DNA from: Schoenoplectus triqueter
Taxonomy: Eukaryota > Streptophyta > Magnoliopsida > Poales > Cyperaceae
Reading direction: 5' to 3'
Assembly: GCA_964058805.1 (NCBI GenBank)
Contig: CAXKVV010001177.1
Span: forward strand, 1-61,594
Length of the DNA: 61,594 bases
Shown: positions 35,939 through 46,458 of the stretch, in pieces
How the letters are laid out: every line of letters starts with the position of its first letter
Numbering within the stretch: the first letter of the stretch is position 1
The notes under the pieces: generated by a model
Database searches by the model: none
What the model saw: the letters and a program-made list of their open reading frames with translations, nothing else
What the model was told of the DNA's origin: nothing
Position numbers and translations under genes: made by a program

Positions 35939-36256
35939 TGTAAGATTTTGTATGCTTGTGAGACAAGTGTGATGAATAATTTCTATTATTCTGATATTGA
36001 GGTAACTGTACATTGTCTTTTATATGTGGCTCTCTCAACAGAAAAGAAAGGAAAAATTAACGGTAATAAATATTACCGTTATACTAAACCCTATAACTGC
36101 ATATATACTATGTTGTCTATACAAAATAAAATATACAACCTTTTTCTACTTAATTAAATAGAAAAGTTGGATGGCATGTTTTCTAGCCAATGACGAAAAT
36201 ACCCTCAAAGATCTGAGGCTAGTTAATTATAACTCTAATCATTTCTATTTCTAACA
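35939..36256 (-). repeat. 5' LTR of the Copia element
   Basis: 318 bp, partner of 32506-32827. On the minus strand it ends ATCTTACA and is followed directly by TGGTATCAGAGC. Confidence 0.92.
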
Positions 36257-36261
36257 ATATA

Positions 36262-37983
36262 GTCCATTTAGCAAGTGTGATTTGGATATTTTTAAAGTGT
36301 TTTAATACATCACCAAATTTCCTATTTTTTAACACATTTTATTCTCACTACTACATCGTTAAATACAAATTCATTGACTTAATATTAACTCCACTTTAAT
36401 ATAAAATTTTATACTCGTAAATGATTTCAGAAACATATTTAATTAAATGATATGAATCACACGTTAAAAATTAAATGACATGACTCGCATTTATTAGAAA
36501 CCGGACAAGAAAAAGAACTAATGTACTGCATCAATTACCTGAGATGCAGGCAACCTGCCAATGATGCATGTCTCTACCACTGTTGGAATTTTGCTCCAAC
36601 GCCAAATGCTTCAAAAGATCCTCTCTGTCCCTTACCAGAATCAGACGGCGCCAAACACTTGCACTCTATGTATAATGTATTGGGACATTACATGTAGAGG
36701 ATTAGCTAGCTTTTAGCCGTATTTCAGCGTACATTTAATTGACGAGACTGTAAATTGACTTGTTTCAACGTACATTCTGAGTACATAACGAAGAGAATAA
36801 ATGTTCGTGCCGACCAGTTGATATCGGCAAAGAACTTAAGATAAGTCGATATTTCATATAAGGTATCATATATTGTCTTGTTTATATATCCTTTGGATAA
36901 AACCTTGCATTTTTTTTCCGCACATAAAATTTTCTTCGGAGATTTCAGCAATTTCTAGTTTCCACGTCAAATAGACAGAAGGGATCATACTAGGAAATTT
37001 GCAATAATTTGGAGTTTATTACATTTATTGTGTATTAGCATTATTTAGCGCGTATAAAATAAATTTAATTCATGTCATTTTGCATCCAAATTTTTTTAAG
37101 TTCATTCAGAAATATACTTTTGAGTTGCTTTAGAATTGAATTTCTTTTAGGACTCAAACTTTATTAATATAAAAATAAACATTTTTTTGCTCATAATTAA
37201 TTGAGCATATACATGGTAGAATGGTACGTAAAAACCGAGTTTTTTTTTTCTAATGAAGGTGTTATGTTTTCTCTTTTCATAAATATGCATCGATCCAATG
37301 TTCCATGCTTACATCTTTAGGTCCCTAGCGATAAGTTCTGTTACTCCAATTTTGGGCCCCAATTACCCTCTATGTGAGCTTTTTTTTTCAGATTTTCTGG
37401 AGAAGATCCAAGCAAATGCTAGTTGAATTTGAAGGGTGTACGAGGGTCAAATTGAGCCATCTGAAGCATTTCGGCTTGTTTTTTTTGTACCAAGTGGGCA
37501 GTGGCTGTCAAATTCCAAAGCTGCCACGACCACATGCATATATAGATGGCGAGGTTATCGAATTGTTGTCATACAATAATGGTGGTTAATATCATAGTTC
37601 AATGTATAGCCATGAAAGTCCCGACGACAAAGTAACGCCTCCATTCTTTCATTTTCTATATAGTTCCAAATGCATTTCTGGTGCAATTAATATATTTCAC
37701 AGAAAGTGGTTGTACCACCAGTTTCATTGAGAAACAAAAAGAGTGTGCAATTAATATATTAAAATAATAAAATTCCTCAGCATCCTAAACAAACATAAAC
37801 TAAATATATATGTTGGAAATTCATTATCATGCTAAGAAATTATAATATTATATACAAAGTAACAAAATTAATTCCGAAAACAGCTGCTGCTGCTGCAAAA
37901 AAAAAAATAATAATAATTTACTGGAAATCACAAATACAGCTACTGGTACTAATAGAAGCAATCAAGCAAAGGGTGAGATAACA
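36262..37983. other. Intergenic DNA downstream of VQ-b
   Basis: No gene recognised. The frame at 37374-37589 has no family features. The last few hundred bases before 37984 should contain the VQ-b 3' UTR. Confidence 0.45.
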
Positions 37984-38304
37984 TCATTGGTTCATTAATT
38001 CATACAAATCATGCAAATACGGTTCTAGCTCCATCCATGCATCAAGCTCGTCCAGTGCATCTGCTTCAATTTCAAATGCTCCATTAGCAGCAAAAGCCTC
38101 CGTTTTCAGTAGTGCAGGTAGTGATAGAGCTGTATTGTACGCTTCAACTGGAGTTGCTGTTTGTGTCGATGCTTTTTTGTTGGCTTTTGGTGGTTCCTTC
38201 CCAGTTAAATTCTGCACAACTGACATGAAATTCACGGCGTCTGTCTCGACAAATGTAGTCTCTACCAATATGACCTTCACTTCCACGGGCTTCTCTTGAG
38301 ACAT
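37984..38304 (-). CDS. VQ-motif protein (VQ-b)
   Basis: A 106-residue protein from MSQEKPVEVKV to the C-terminal ELMNQ, intronless like most plant VQ genes. The VQ motif FMSVVQNLTG is at residues 26-35 and would bind WRKY domains in the nucleus. A basic linker (KANKKAS) follows, and the C-terminal third is acidic with ALDELDAWMELEPYLHDLYE, perhaps an amphipathic helix. The open frame could begin three codons earlier (38313), but MSQ aligns with the starts of VQ-d and VQ-e. A TATA box lies 131 bp upstream. It is nearly identical to VQ-c (about 10 differences in 109 residues), so the two arose by recent tandem duplication. Size and motif recall VQ1/VQ10-type proteins, but I cannot assign orthology. 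Confidence 0.93.
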   Translation of the reverse strand: MSQEKPVEVKVILVETTFVETDAVNFMSVVQNLTGKEPPKANKKASTQTATPVEAYNTALSLPALLKTEAFAANGAFEIEADALDELDAWMELEPYLHDLYELMNQ

Positions 38305-38435
38305 GCTGATCAATCAGTGATTCTATTGTAATCAAATACAGCGCAAACTAATCTAGTTATGAGTAATTTTATTTACAATATTGTTTAATATGAAGGATTG
38401 TGAACATATGAAAGGCTATATCAGAGTGATATGTG

Positions 38436-38445
38436 CTTATATATA
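38436..38445 (-). promoter_or_regulatory. TATA box of VQ-b
   Basis: TATATATAAG on the minus strand, 131 bp before the ATG. The surrounding GTGCTTATATA is conserved in VQ-c. Confidence 0.75.
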
Positions 38446-38925
38446 GGGGGGGAAAGCGAAGAACTTCGTTGGAATGGAGACTTTGAATAGTTCGAATAGA
38501 AGTCCACCTCTTGATTTTTCCTAAATGAATAAAAAATTAAGAATGAAGAAATTAAAAGCATCACTTTCATGCTAGGCAGGCACTCACAATTGACCAGCCA
38601 GTTAATTGTCTAATGCAATTGTTCCTGTGCTGAAAATGAAGCCAGTGGCTAAGGGATAATGCATCTACTTGTAGTGCAGCAGAATCAAACCTTGTCCATG
38701 AAAAGCAGAGAGATGTGAAGTGCAAGGAAGCTCTCCAATGGCGCCGATCTTGACATACATCCAATAATCAAACCCTTATCAGGAGGTGTCAAAATAAATG
38801 ACCTGTCTATAAATTTGATCAAATTGGGCTGGCAAATACCAAACATGTGACACGTATAAAACTCGAGCGGAATCAGCATCATATCTCTTTGGAAACTGTC
38901 AATAACTCAGAGAGAGAGAGTCCAA

Positions 38926-39306
38926 CTACGTTGCTTTACAAAGTACAAAGTCGTTGTGTACTTTACATTTTATTTTTAATTTCAAGTTAGAAATAATCGA
39001 TCCGAATCATTCAATTTAATCTTCATATTAAAATATATTAGTACACTAAATTTTATATTTTTTAAAATTTATTTGCTATTTTTTTAATGAGGAGAAAATG
39101 ACTTAATCTGAGAATTCTGATTCATCCAAAAATGACGGCCTTATCCAAAAAAATAGCAAATGAATTTCAAAAAATATAAAATTTGATTTACTACTAGATT
39201 CTGATATGGAAATTAGATTAAGCGGTTTGGATCGATCATTTCTGACTTAAAATTAATAATAGAGCGCAAAGCACACAACACTCTTGTACTTTGCAAAGCA
39301 CCATAT
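38926..39306. mobile_element. Foldback MITE with GTTGCTTTACAAAGTAC termini
   Basis: ACGTTGCTTTACAAAGTACA near 38927 pairs with TGTACTTTGCAAAGCACC near 39285-39302. Inner arms (AATCGATCCGAATCATTCAA and its inverse) continue the foldback. No coding sequence. Its ends recall those of the MITEs at 39771 and 57811 (GGTGCTT-GC-AAG). Confidence 0.6.
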
Positions 39307-39329
39307 ATATATAAGTACAACAAGCGTGC

Positions 39330-39710
39330 TCCTAGGAGCACGGCGCCCCTAGGGCTCCGTGATCATAACTCAAAAAATATATCAAATGATCTCTAAATTT
39401 TGATTTATTTCTCTCATTAAATTCTTCAATTTGAAATCTTGTGGGGTACAAAAATTCGGGGTGTTTCGAATTTTCTAAATTGCTCTTTTTAATTTTTAAA
39501 AATAATATATAAATATTGAATATATTATTATTATTATTAGAGTTGATTTTTAAAAATTAAAAAAATAATTTAGAAAACTCGAAACACCTTAAATTTTTGT
39601 ACCCTATAAGATTTCAATATGAAGAATTTAATGAGAGTGATAAATTAAAATTTGGAGATCATTTGATATATTTTTTGAGTTAAGCTCACGGAAGGTATCC
39701 GTGAGCTTAA
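39330..39710. mobile_element. Foldback MITE centred on 39535
   Basis: Long inverted arms: AAATATATCAAATGATCTCT (near 39376) pairs with AGATCATTTGATATATTTTT (near 39655), and GAAATCTTGTGGGGTACAAA pairs with TTTGTACCCTATAAGATTTC. The loop is an ATT-rich stretch around 39520-39545. The outer flanks are GC-rich imperfect palindromes (CTCCTAGGAGCAC; GCTCACGGA...TCCGTGAGC). Confidence 0.65.
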
Positions 39711-39770
39711 GCTCATGATATCTTTACTCTCTCTCTCTCTATATATATAGAGAGAGAGAGAGGGGGGAGA

Positions 39771-40172
39771 GAGTTGGGCTATGGTGCTATGCATAGCACG
39801 GATCACCCTCGTGTTATGCATCGGTTATTCGTTATCAAGATGTAAATGTTCAATCCAACCGTAAAATCAATTTTCGTATGAATATCTCGATATAGGCACA
39901 ATTCTTTATTTTTTTTAGAATTTTATTACTATTTTTTAAGATAATTAGAAAATCATCTCTTTTGAATGACTCATAATATCTAAATCAAGTGATTTTCTAA
40001 TTATCTTAAAAAATAGTAAAAAAAATTAAAAGATATAAAATTTAATCTACATCAAGATATTCATATGAAAATTATTTTGTATGATTTAAATTGATGATTT
40101 AAACTTTAAAATGAAGAACCGATTCATAGTACGGAAACGATCCATACTATGCACAGCACTATAACCCAATTT
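39771..40172. mobile_element. Foldback MITE with GGGCTATGGTGCTATGCAT termini
   Basis: GTTGGGCTATGGTGCTATGC at the left pairs with GCACAGCACTATAACCCAAT at the right. Inside, AAATCAAGTGATTTTCTAATT and its counterpart form the central foldback. It is flanked by CT/GA and TA microsatellites. No coding sequence. Confidence 0.6.
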
Positions 40173-40274
40173 TCCCTCTCTCTATATATATATGATACAA
40201 ATACGAACACTCCTGGCAGCACAACAACAGCACCACCCTTGACTATAGACCAAAAATTTACCTGGGGTAATTAT

Positions 40275-41060
40275 GGACAAACTCTGCTCTCCATGGAAAT
40301 GATCATAAGCATAGAAGGTGGCCCGTGAATTTTGTAATATGGAGAGAGATGCTCCCAAATATTCAAATATCAACAGAAATTGGTATATCATTTGTAGAAG
40401 AATAATCAGAATAATCAAGTTGGTTTCCAAACTATGACAGTATAGGATGAGAACTGTAATCATCATTATTATTATTATCATTTTTATTCTCATCATTGTT
40501 ATTATTATTAGTATCATTGTTATTTTTATTTTTTTATTTTTTTATTTGAGGATTCTGATCTCTATGCTTTTGAATCATGGTTCATTTCTATCTTACCCTA
40601 ATTTATTTGAGATTAAAATCATTATTTTTGTTGCTATGTTGCTGTTATTTTTACTTTTTTTTTCATTTACCAACCTTAATATGTAAATAAAAAACATCGC
40701 TGGTGTTTCTTTATCAATGGAAATTTGACTCTCATTTTTTTATTAAAAAAATCCTGTCAATTAATTATTCTAAAATTTTTGAGAAAATTTTAAATCCTAT
40801 CATAGCTCTCAATATAACTTTTTTTTTTAAAGTTGTTACCGAAACCATCCCATATCTTGAGGATAAAATAATTCATCTCGACCAAATAACCAACCATATA
40901 AAATACAAATATTTAATTTATTTTTAGAACTTTTAATAGAGGTTGCCTATGGAAATTATGGTTGTGTAATCTGATAGATCTTGCTAGCTAGATGGAAGCT
41001 AGAAGTCTAATTCAAAAATTGAATTTTGAGTATCAACATCTTATTGGCTTTCAGATTTTT
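40275..41060. repeat. Upstream segment duplicated with VQ-b/VQ-c (copy 1)
   Basis: CTGCTCTCCATGGAAATGATC to CAAGTTGGTTTCCAAAC (40275-40430), and CATCGCTGGTGTTTCTTTATC to GAATTTTGAGTATCAACATC (40690-41055), match 44070-44240 and 44725-45070. Together with VQ-b and VQ-c they mark a tandem duplication several kilobases long. The frames at 40182-40517 and 40447-40686 here are ATT-repeat artefacts. Confidence 0.75.
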
Positions 41061-41349
41061 TTTATTTTAGTAAATAAATAAATAAATAAATGAAAATGAT
41101 AAGATTATCCCGAAAATTAGTCCATATAGCCTGGACTGAGTTTCAAACTCGGTCACAGGTGCTTGAACCGAGTTTGAAACTCCCATTTTTTTTTTACATT
41201 TATGTGTGTTATATTAAAAAATACAACAATCAATAGATTGATCTAAAATATTATAAAAAAATGAAAATAATATTTTATAAAACCAAATATAAGCACGATT
41301 AATACATTATTCTAAAATAGTATCAAACAAAAATTAGGTGTAGCTAATA

Positions 41350-41670
41350 TCATTGGTTCATTAATTTATACAAATCATTCAAATGCGGTTCTAGCTCCAT
41401 CCATGCATCAAGCTCATCCAGTGCATCTGCTTCAATTTCAAATGCTCCATTAGCATCAAAAACCTCTGTTTTCAGTAGTGCAGGTAGTGATAGAGCTGCA
41501 TTGTACGCTTCAACTGGAGTTGCTGTTTGTGTCGATGCTTTTTTGTTGGCTTTTGGTGGTTCCTTCCCAGTTAAATTCTGCACAACTGACATGAAATTCA
41601 TGGCGTCTGTCTCGACAAATGTAGTCTCTACGAATATGACCTTCACTTCCACGGGCTTCTCTTGAGACAT
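41350..41670 (-). CDS. VQ-motif protein (VQ-c)
   Basis: A 106-residue duplicate of VQ-b with the same VQ motif FMSVVQNLTG (residues 26-35), same linker and acidic C-terminus (MELEPHLNDLYKLMNQ). Differences from VQ-b are scattered single residues (for example FDANGAFE for FAANGAFE), with no stop or frameshift, so selection appears to hold. The frame could open three codons upstream at 41679. A TATA box lies 134 bp upstream. Beyond about 163 bp upstream of the ATG the promoter differs completely from that of VQ-b, because a Copia remnant begins at 41833. Expression may therefore differ from VQ-b. Likely role: WRKY cofactor in the nucleus. Confidence 0.93.
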   Translation of the reverse strand: MSQEKPVEVKVIFVETTFVETDAMNFMSVVQNLTGKEPPKANKKASTQTATPVEAYNAALSLPALLKTEVFDANGAFEIEADALDELDAWMELEPHLNDLYKLMNQ

Positions 41671-41803
41671 GCTGATCAATCAGTGATTCTATTGTAATCA
41701 AATACAGCACAAACTAACCTAGTTATGAGTAAATTTGTTTAAAATATTGTTTAATTTGAAGGATTGTGGATATATGAAACGCTATGTCAGAGTGATATAT
41801 GTG

Positions 41804-41811
41804 CTTATATA
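41804..41811 (-). promoter_or_regulatory. TATA box of VQ-c
   Basis: TATATAAG on the minus strand within GTGCTTATATAGAGGG, aligned with the VQ-b TATA box. Confidence 0.75.
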
Positions 41812-42363
41812 GAGGGGGCAGAAGCGAAGAAAACCCTAACAGCCAAAATTTGGCTGCATCTTCCAGATCACTGCTCCATTGAGTCGCTCGTGTCTTTCCG
41901 CTGCCTGTGCGATTTTTCTTCTGGTGGTAAGCCGCGATTGTGCACGATTTCTCAAAATCAATCTACTGTGAGCCGTGCGGGCGTAGGTGCATCTCCGCGA
42001 TTTGAGCTTCCATCCAATTTCTCCTTCTGCTTTGTGGACCACGTCAATGCACCAGAGCGTCTCAAAATTGTTGAGCGGCGCTGATTTTCATTCCTTCCGA
42101 TTTCTCTTTGGATATGCACTTTTGACCTTGATCAGGTGGCAAAGGAGTTTGAATTTTTATTGGTACGCATCCAGGGAATAATTTCACTTGTCCAGTATCA
42201 ATCTATTTGTTCTAAATCCAATTATTAGGGGCAGCCACGTGATCAATTTAATTTATTCAATTGGTAATTTAATTAATTTGGCAAGTGGGTTTGATTAATT
42301 AGAAATTTCAGTGAATCGGAGAATTTAATCAATTTGGCGATCTGGTGTTTATGAATTTGGAAT

Positions 42364-43132
42364 GGAGATGTTAGAAAGATTTGACATTGAGAAATATGAT
42401 GGGAAGATGTGTTTTACACTTTGATAAGTGTGTATGGCCGTCATCTTATCCACTTTTGATGTTAAGAACATTATTTTTGGTAGAGAAAAATTAGTCGATG
42501 CGGTGACGGATAAGAAGTGAAGGGATATGGATGATAAAGCCTTTTTTACTATCCAATTGTGTTTGAGTAATGAAACACTATAAGAGGTCCTATCGGAGGA
42601 CACTGCAAAGGGGTTGTAGGAAAAGTTAAAGATACCTACATAAAGAAGTCTCTAACAAACCGGTTGCGGTTGAAGTTGTGTCTCTACACTCTCCGCATGG
42701 ATGAAGGTACATCTCTTTGTGATCAACTTGCGGAATTTACCTCAATTTTGAATGATTTAGCTAAGTTAGGTGTTAAGGTAGAGGATGAGGACCAAGTTTT
42801 TTTGTTGTTATGTTTTTTACTCGTATCATACAAGTCATTTAGGGATCTAATGGTTTATAGTAGAGATGATTATCTTCGAGGATGTCAAGAGAAACTTGAA
42901 GACTATGTTGCATCTTGACAATGAGATGACCAACATTGAGAAGGGGAGTTCAAGTGTCGAGTTGTTTATGGATCAGAGTAGATTCAAAGAGATAAATCTG
43001 GTTGATTTGGGTTCCTTTATGGATTAGAGTAGACCCGAAATGGAAATATCACATGCTAATATTGTAAGAAAAATGGGCATATCAAGACCAATTGTTTGAA
43101 GCTCAAGAAAAAATAAGTGGCGGATAAGGGCG
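42364..43132 (+). pseudogene. Copia gag polyprotein, degenerate
   Basis: The start reads MEMLERFDIEKYDGKM. The best-preserved stretch, LCLYTLRMDEGTSLCDQLAE and LGVKVEDEDQVFLLLCFL, is within 42664-42918 and is the UBN2 gag domain. Further on, a CCHC zinc knuckle can be read at about 43035-43090 (CxYCKKNGHIKTNC, where x is a stop codon), followed by a Lys-rich end. There are several stops and frame changes, so no capsid protein can be made. Confidence 0.82.
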
Positions 43133-43893
43133 TTTCTTCGAGTGCGGCCATTGTGGCCGATGTTGATGAATGTGAGTGTCTTTGACAACCTTTTGGGTTG
43201 TGAATTTGGGTTCCTTTTTGTTATGACTCGGCACAATATTTTGGTATTAGGTTATAAGGGTAATATTTATTTATTTGTTGCTAACTTCATTTCGATTTTT
43301 TAAATAGTGATGTTTGATATGGTCGAATGTTCTGGATGAACATAGTCTTATTAGTGTGGTTGATGATACATTTGTTGTCATGATTTTGGGATGTTGATGC
43401 TCTATGGGATTTAGAGATTTGGATTAGTATCATTATCGTCTCGGATTTGGGATGTATGTGCTTCATGTGATTTGAAGTTTTTGCCATCTAATGGGTTATA
43501 TAGATGAGTGTATTGTATCATGAGACTATATTGTTGTCACTCATAAGGTTATGAAATTTATATTTTAACTCTTTATTTATCGTTAGTCATTGATCAAGTT
43601 TGAGTTTGTGGCAATCATTTGAGGCTATGAAGGTATTGAGTCTCGTTCGGATTGCATGAAAGTATCATCTTTCGGTGTTGTGTTCATTGTGTTTGGTCTA
43701 GCAATGTTTGCTTGGAGTATAATTTCGCTAAGGTGGAGATTCTTTCGGATTATTTGTTATGTTTGATTTAAGTTTTGCGCTAACTTTTGTTGCTAGTTTT
43801 ATGCTAGTTGTATCTTTATATTTTTAAATATTTTGTTTAGGTTAGTTTTATATTTAATTTGCTTTAGGCATAATTCGATCAAAGATGGAGATT

Positions 43894-44069
43894 GTTAGAT
43901 ATGATCTGAATTATTTTGTGGTATGTTGGACTTATAACTTAGTTTATCCCATATACTATTTATATAATTGAACACTTAATGAAAATTAGAGTTTTATCTC
44001 CCACTCTCTCAACCATTGTGAGTCTGCCTCTTCCCGTCTGGCTAGGGTTTATGGAGAAAACCCTAACAC
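43894..44069 (+). repeat. Candidate 3' LTR of the Copia remnant
   Basis: 176 bp with TGTTAG...CTAACA ends, preceded by a purine tract and followed directly by the duplicated host segment. The end AAAACCCTAACA equals the fragment at 41833-41845. Confidence 0.65.
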
Positions 44070-45070
44070 TGCTCTCCAAGGAAGTGATCATAAGCATAGA
44101 TGATGGCCCGTGAATTTTTGTAATATGGAGAGAAATTAAGATGCTTCCAAATATTAATTCAAATATCAACATAAATTGGTATATCATTTGCATTTGTACT
44201 CAGAAAATTTAGAAGAATTTTTAAGTTGGTTTCAAAATGATGACATATAAAACAGGGGCGATTTTGAAAAATAGTGTTTTTCAATAATGTTTTCGATAAT
44301 TTGCCCCCACCCCCACCTCTAGATTGTCTGATTAATTTTATTGAGAAAAAATATTTAATATCGTGCATAATAAAATAATTATACAAAGATATCAAAATAT
44401 AAAGTTTCGTAAACAAAAACTTTCTTCATCAATTTGATTATCTATTACTTTGAGTTTTATTTTGTTGTTATTTTTAATATATAAAATGTTATTATTTTAA
44501 TAAAAAAATTATTAGGTAAGAATATATATTAAATTATTAATTTTTTATTTAGTACCCGATTAGTTAATGTTTTTAAACCCAATAAGCTATTACAATCTGA
44601 TAATTACCCCTGATCCTGATATAAAGGATGAGCACATAACACGACGAACTCCTTGTGCTGCTATACAACAATTATTTTATTTTACTTTATATTTACTTAC
44701 CTTAGTATGTAACTGAAACATCGCTGGTGTTTCTTTATCAATGAAACTTTGAGAGCGTGACACTCATTGTTTATTCTGTCTATAAATTATTCCAGAATTT
44801 TGAGAAAAAAATTTAAACCCTATCATAGCTATGAATATTATAACTTTTTTTAATAATTGTTACCAAAATCATCCCATATATTGATGATAAAATAATTCAT
44901 CTCGATCAAATTACCAAGCATATAAAATACAAACATTTAATTTAATTTTAGGATCTTTTATGGGAAGTTGCCTATGGAAACTATGGTTGTGTAATTTGGT
45001 TCATCTTGCTAGCTAGATGGAAACTAGAAGTCTAGTTAATTCAAAATTTGAATTTTGAGTATCAACGTCC
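44070..45070. repeat. Upstream segment duplicated with VQ-b/VQ-c (copy 2)
   Basis: Counterpart of 40275-41060, interrupted by a hAT-like element at 44255-44618. Its left boundary coincides with the end of the Copia LTR. Confidence 0.75.
44255..44618. mobile_element. hAT-like non-autonomous element
   Basis: Starts CAGGGGCGATTTTGAAAAAT and ends CCCCTGATCCTG. The flanking octamers ATATAAAA (44247-44254) and ATATAAAG (44619-44626) match at 7 of 8 bases. The paralogous segment near 40440 has no insertion here, which confirms a discrete element. The interior is closely related to 45197-45633. Confidence 0.7.
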
Positions 45071-45196
45071 TTATTGTCTTTTTGGTCATTAGCTTGTCTC
45101 CCGTGTACTATTTAACAAAAGGGACGTTTGAGACTTCCTGCGACCATCGATGGGACTGAACTAATTAAAATATGATATGCATTGGACGGGTCAAAG

Positions 45197-45633
45197 CAGG
45201 GGCGGACCCAATGTAATCCAGGGGGGCACGTGCCCCCCTGGATTTTGAAAAATAGTGTTTTTCTGTAATGTTTTCGGTAATTTGTCCCCTCCTGGAAATT
45301 TTTTTTGCCCCCCCTGAATTGTCTGGTTATTTTTATTGAGAAAAAATATTTAATACCGTGCATAATGAAATAATTATGCAAAGATATCAAAATATAAAGT
45401 TACTTAGTCGAAAACTTTGTTCATCAACTTGATTATCTATTACTTTGAGCTTTATTTTATTATTATTTTAATATATAAAATATTATTATTTAATAAAAAA
45501 ATTATTAGTTAAGTATATATATTAAATTATTAATTTTTTTATTTAATACCCGATTAGTTAATGGGTTTGAACCCGATAAGCCATTACAATCCGATAATTG
45601 CCCCCCCTAATCAAAATCCTAAATCCGCCACTG
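45197..45633. mobile_element. hAT-like non-autonomous element, second copy
   Basis: Begins CAGGGGCGGACCCAATG and ends AAATCCGCCACTG, with a palindromic GGGGGGCACGTGCCCCCC near the left end. Interior bases (TTTTGAAAAATAGTGTTTTTC, TTATTGAGAAAAAATATTTAA) match 44255-44618. No clear 8-bp duplication is visible. No transposase. Confidence 0.7.
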
Positions 45634-46458
45634 ATCATATATATTAGTCCAGCTGAACGCAGCAAAGCGTGCGTCGTAGTAGACTAAGAAGTCAATTACA
45701 TGCTTTATACATTTAATAGAACAAGACGAAACCCGTACAGAGCGTTTTAGTTTAGTAAACTGCCAAGTGATATGGATCATGACTAAATTAAGACTATAAT
45801 GAAGTTCACCAGCAGGAGAAAATACCAATACCAGTAACACTGTACTGCTGTATATAAGTAAATATGTGCTGTTTAAAATGTGCGCCGCATAAATTTTAGT
45901 TGCGTTTTAGACTTTTAGCGCGCAAAACTAAGCGCATCATGCATGAGTACTCAAATTTCAAGTAAATGAAGACCCCAGAACGAGAACATGGGCTTCAAAA
46001 TAATATAATGTGATCATTTACATGGTTACTAATTGTTATAATGAACAGTATTTTGTTACTTATTTGTTGAAAGGGATTAAAAAGGAAAGTTACCATCTTT
46101 TTCTTTTGGGGTAAATTAAAGATGGAATCAAGCCTTTTTCAATCTTAAATATTCGCAAAAAAAAAGTTCAATTGGTTTTAACTTTTAGATCGACAATTCC
46201 CATGCATTCAAATGTTATTGCCTCAATATGAATTTAAATCCATAGAAGATTTTTTTTTATGATAAGGTCCAATCAACGAATTTAAACATGTATATCTTAA
46301 AGCAGACCAAGTCTGGCAGAACGCTTGTACAAATTTAGACCTCCAATATTCTTAAGTTGTATAGTTCCAAAATTTTCTTTTTTTTGCTCTACAATCGGTG
46401 CAACTCACATCCCTGATTCCTGTAGCACTTGACATTGTATTGGGCATTCGATGATTAT
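45634..46458. other. Intergenic spacer
   Basis: No gene or complete element is recognised; AT-rich with short A/T runs. Confidence 0.4.

Larger units (their letters stand above)
32506..36256 (-). mobile_element. Copia LTR retrotransposon, internally deleted
   Basis: LTRs at 35939-36256 (5') and 32506-32827 (3') are flanked by the perfect duplication ATATA (32501-32505 and 36257-36261). Minus-strand order is 5' LTR, ATGGTATCAGAGC primer site (just below 35939), gag, integrase fragment, reverse transcriptase, RNase H, CTTGAGGAGGAG polypurine tract, 3' LTR. This is the Copia order. At 3.75 kb it lacks the rest of gag, protease and most of integrase, and the coding parts contain stops and frameshifts. 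Confidence 0.93.
41833..44069 (+). mobile_element. Copia retrotransposon remnant with 3' LTR
   Basis: A candidate 3' LTR at 43894-44069 runs TGTTAGATATG to CCCTAACA after the purine-rich AAAGATGGAGAT. A gag gene lies at 42364-43132. At the left only the last bases of a 5' LTR (AAAACCCTAACA, 41833-41845) seem to be left, fused to VQ-c promoter sequence, so the 5' LTR was largely deleted. Most of pol is also missing: 43150-43890 has no RT motifs. The element interrupts the duplicated VQ unit, whose sequence resumes at 44070. Confidence 0.7.

Noticed and set aside
40182..40686. Hydrophobic Ile/Met/Leu-rich frames on both strands resembling membrane proteins
   Set aside because: They come from ATT/ATC microsatellite sequence; the paralogous segment near 44600 lacks them.
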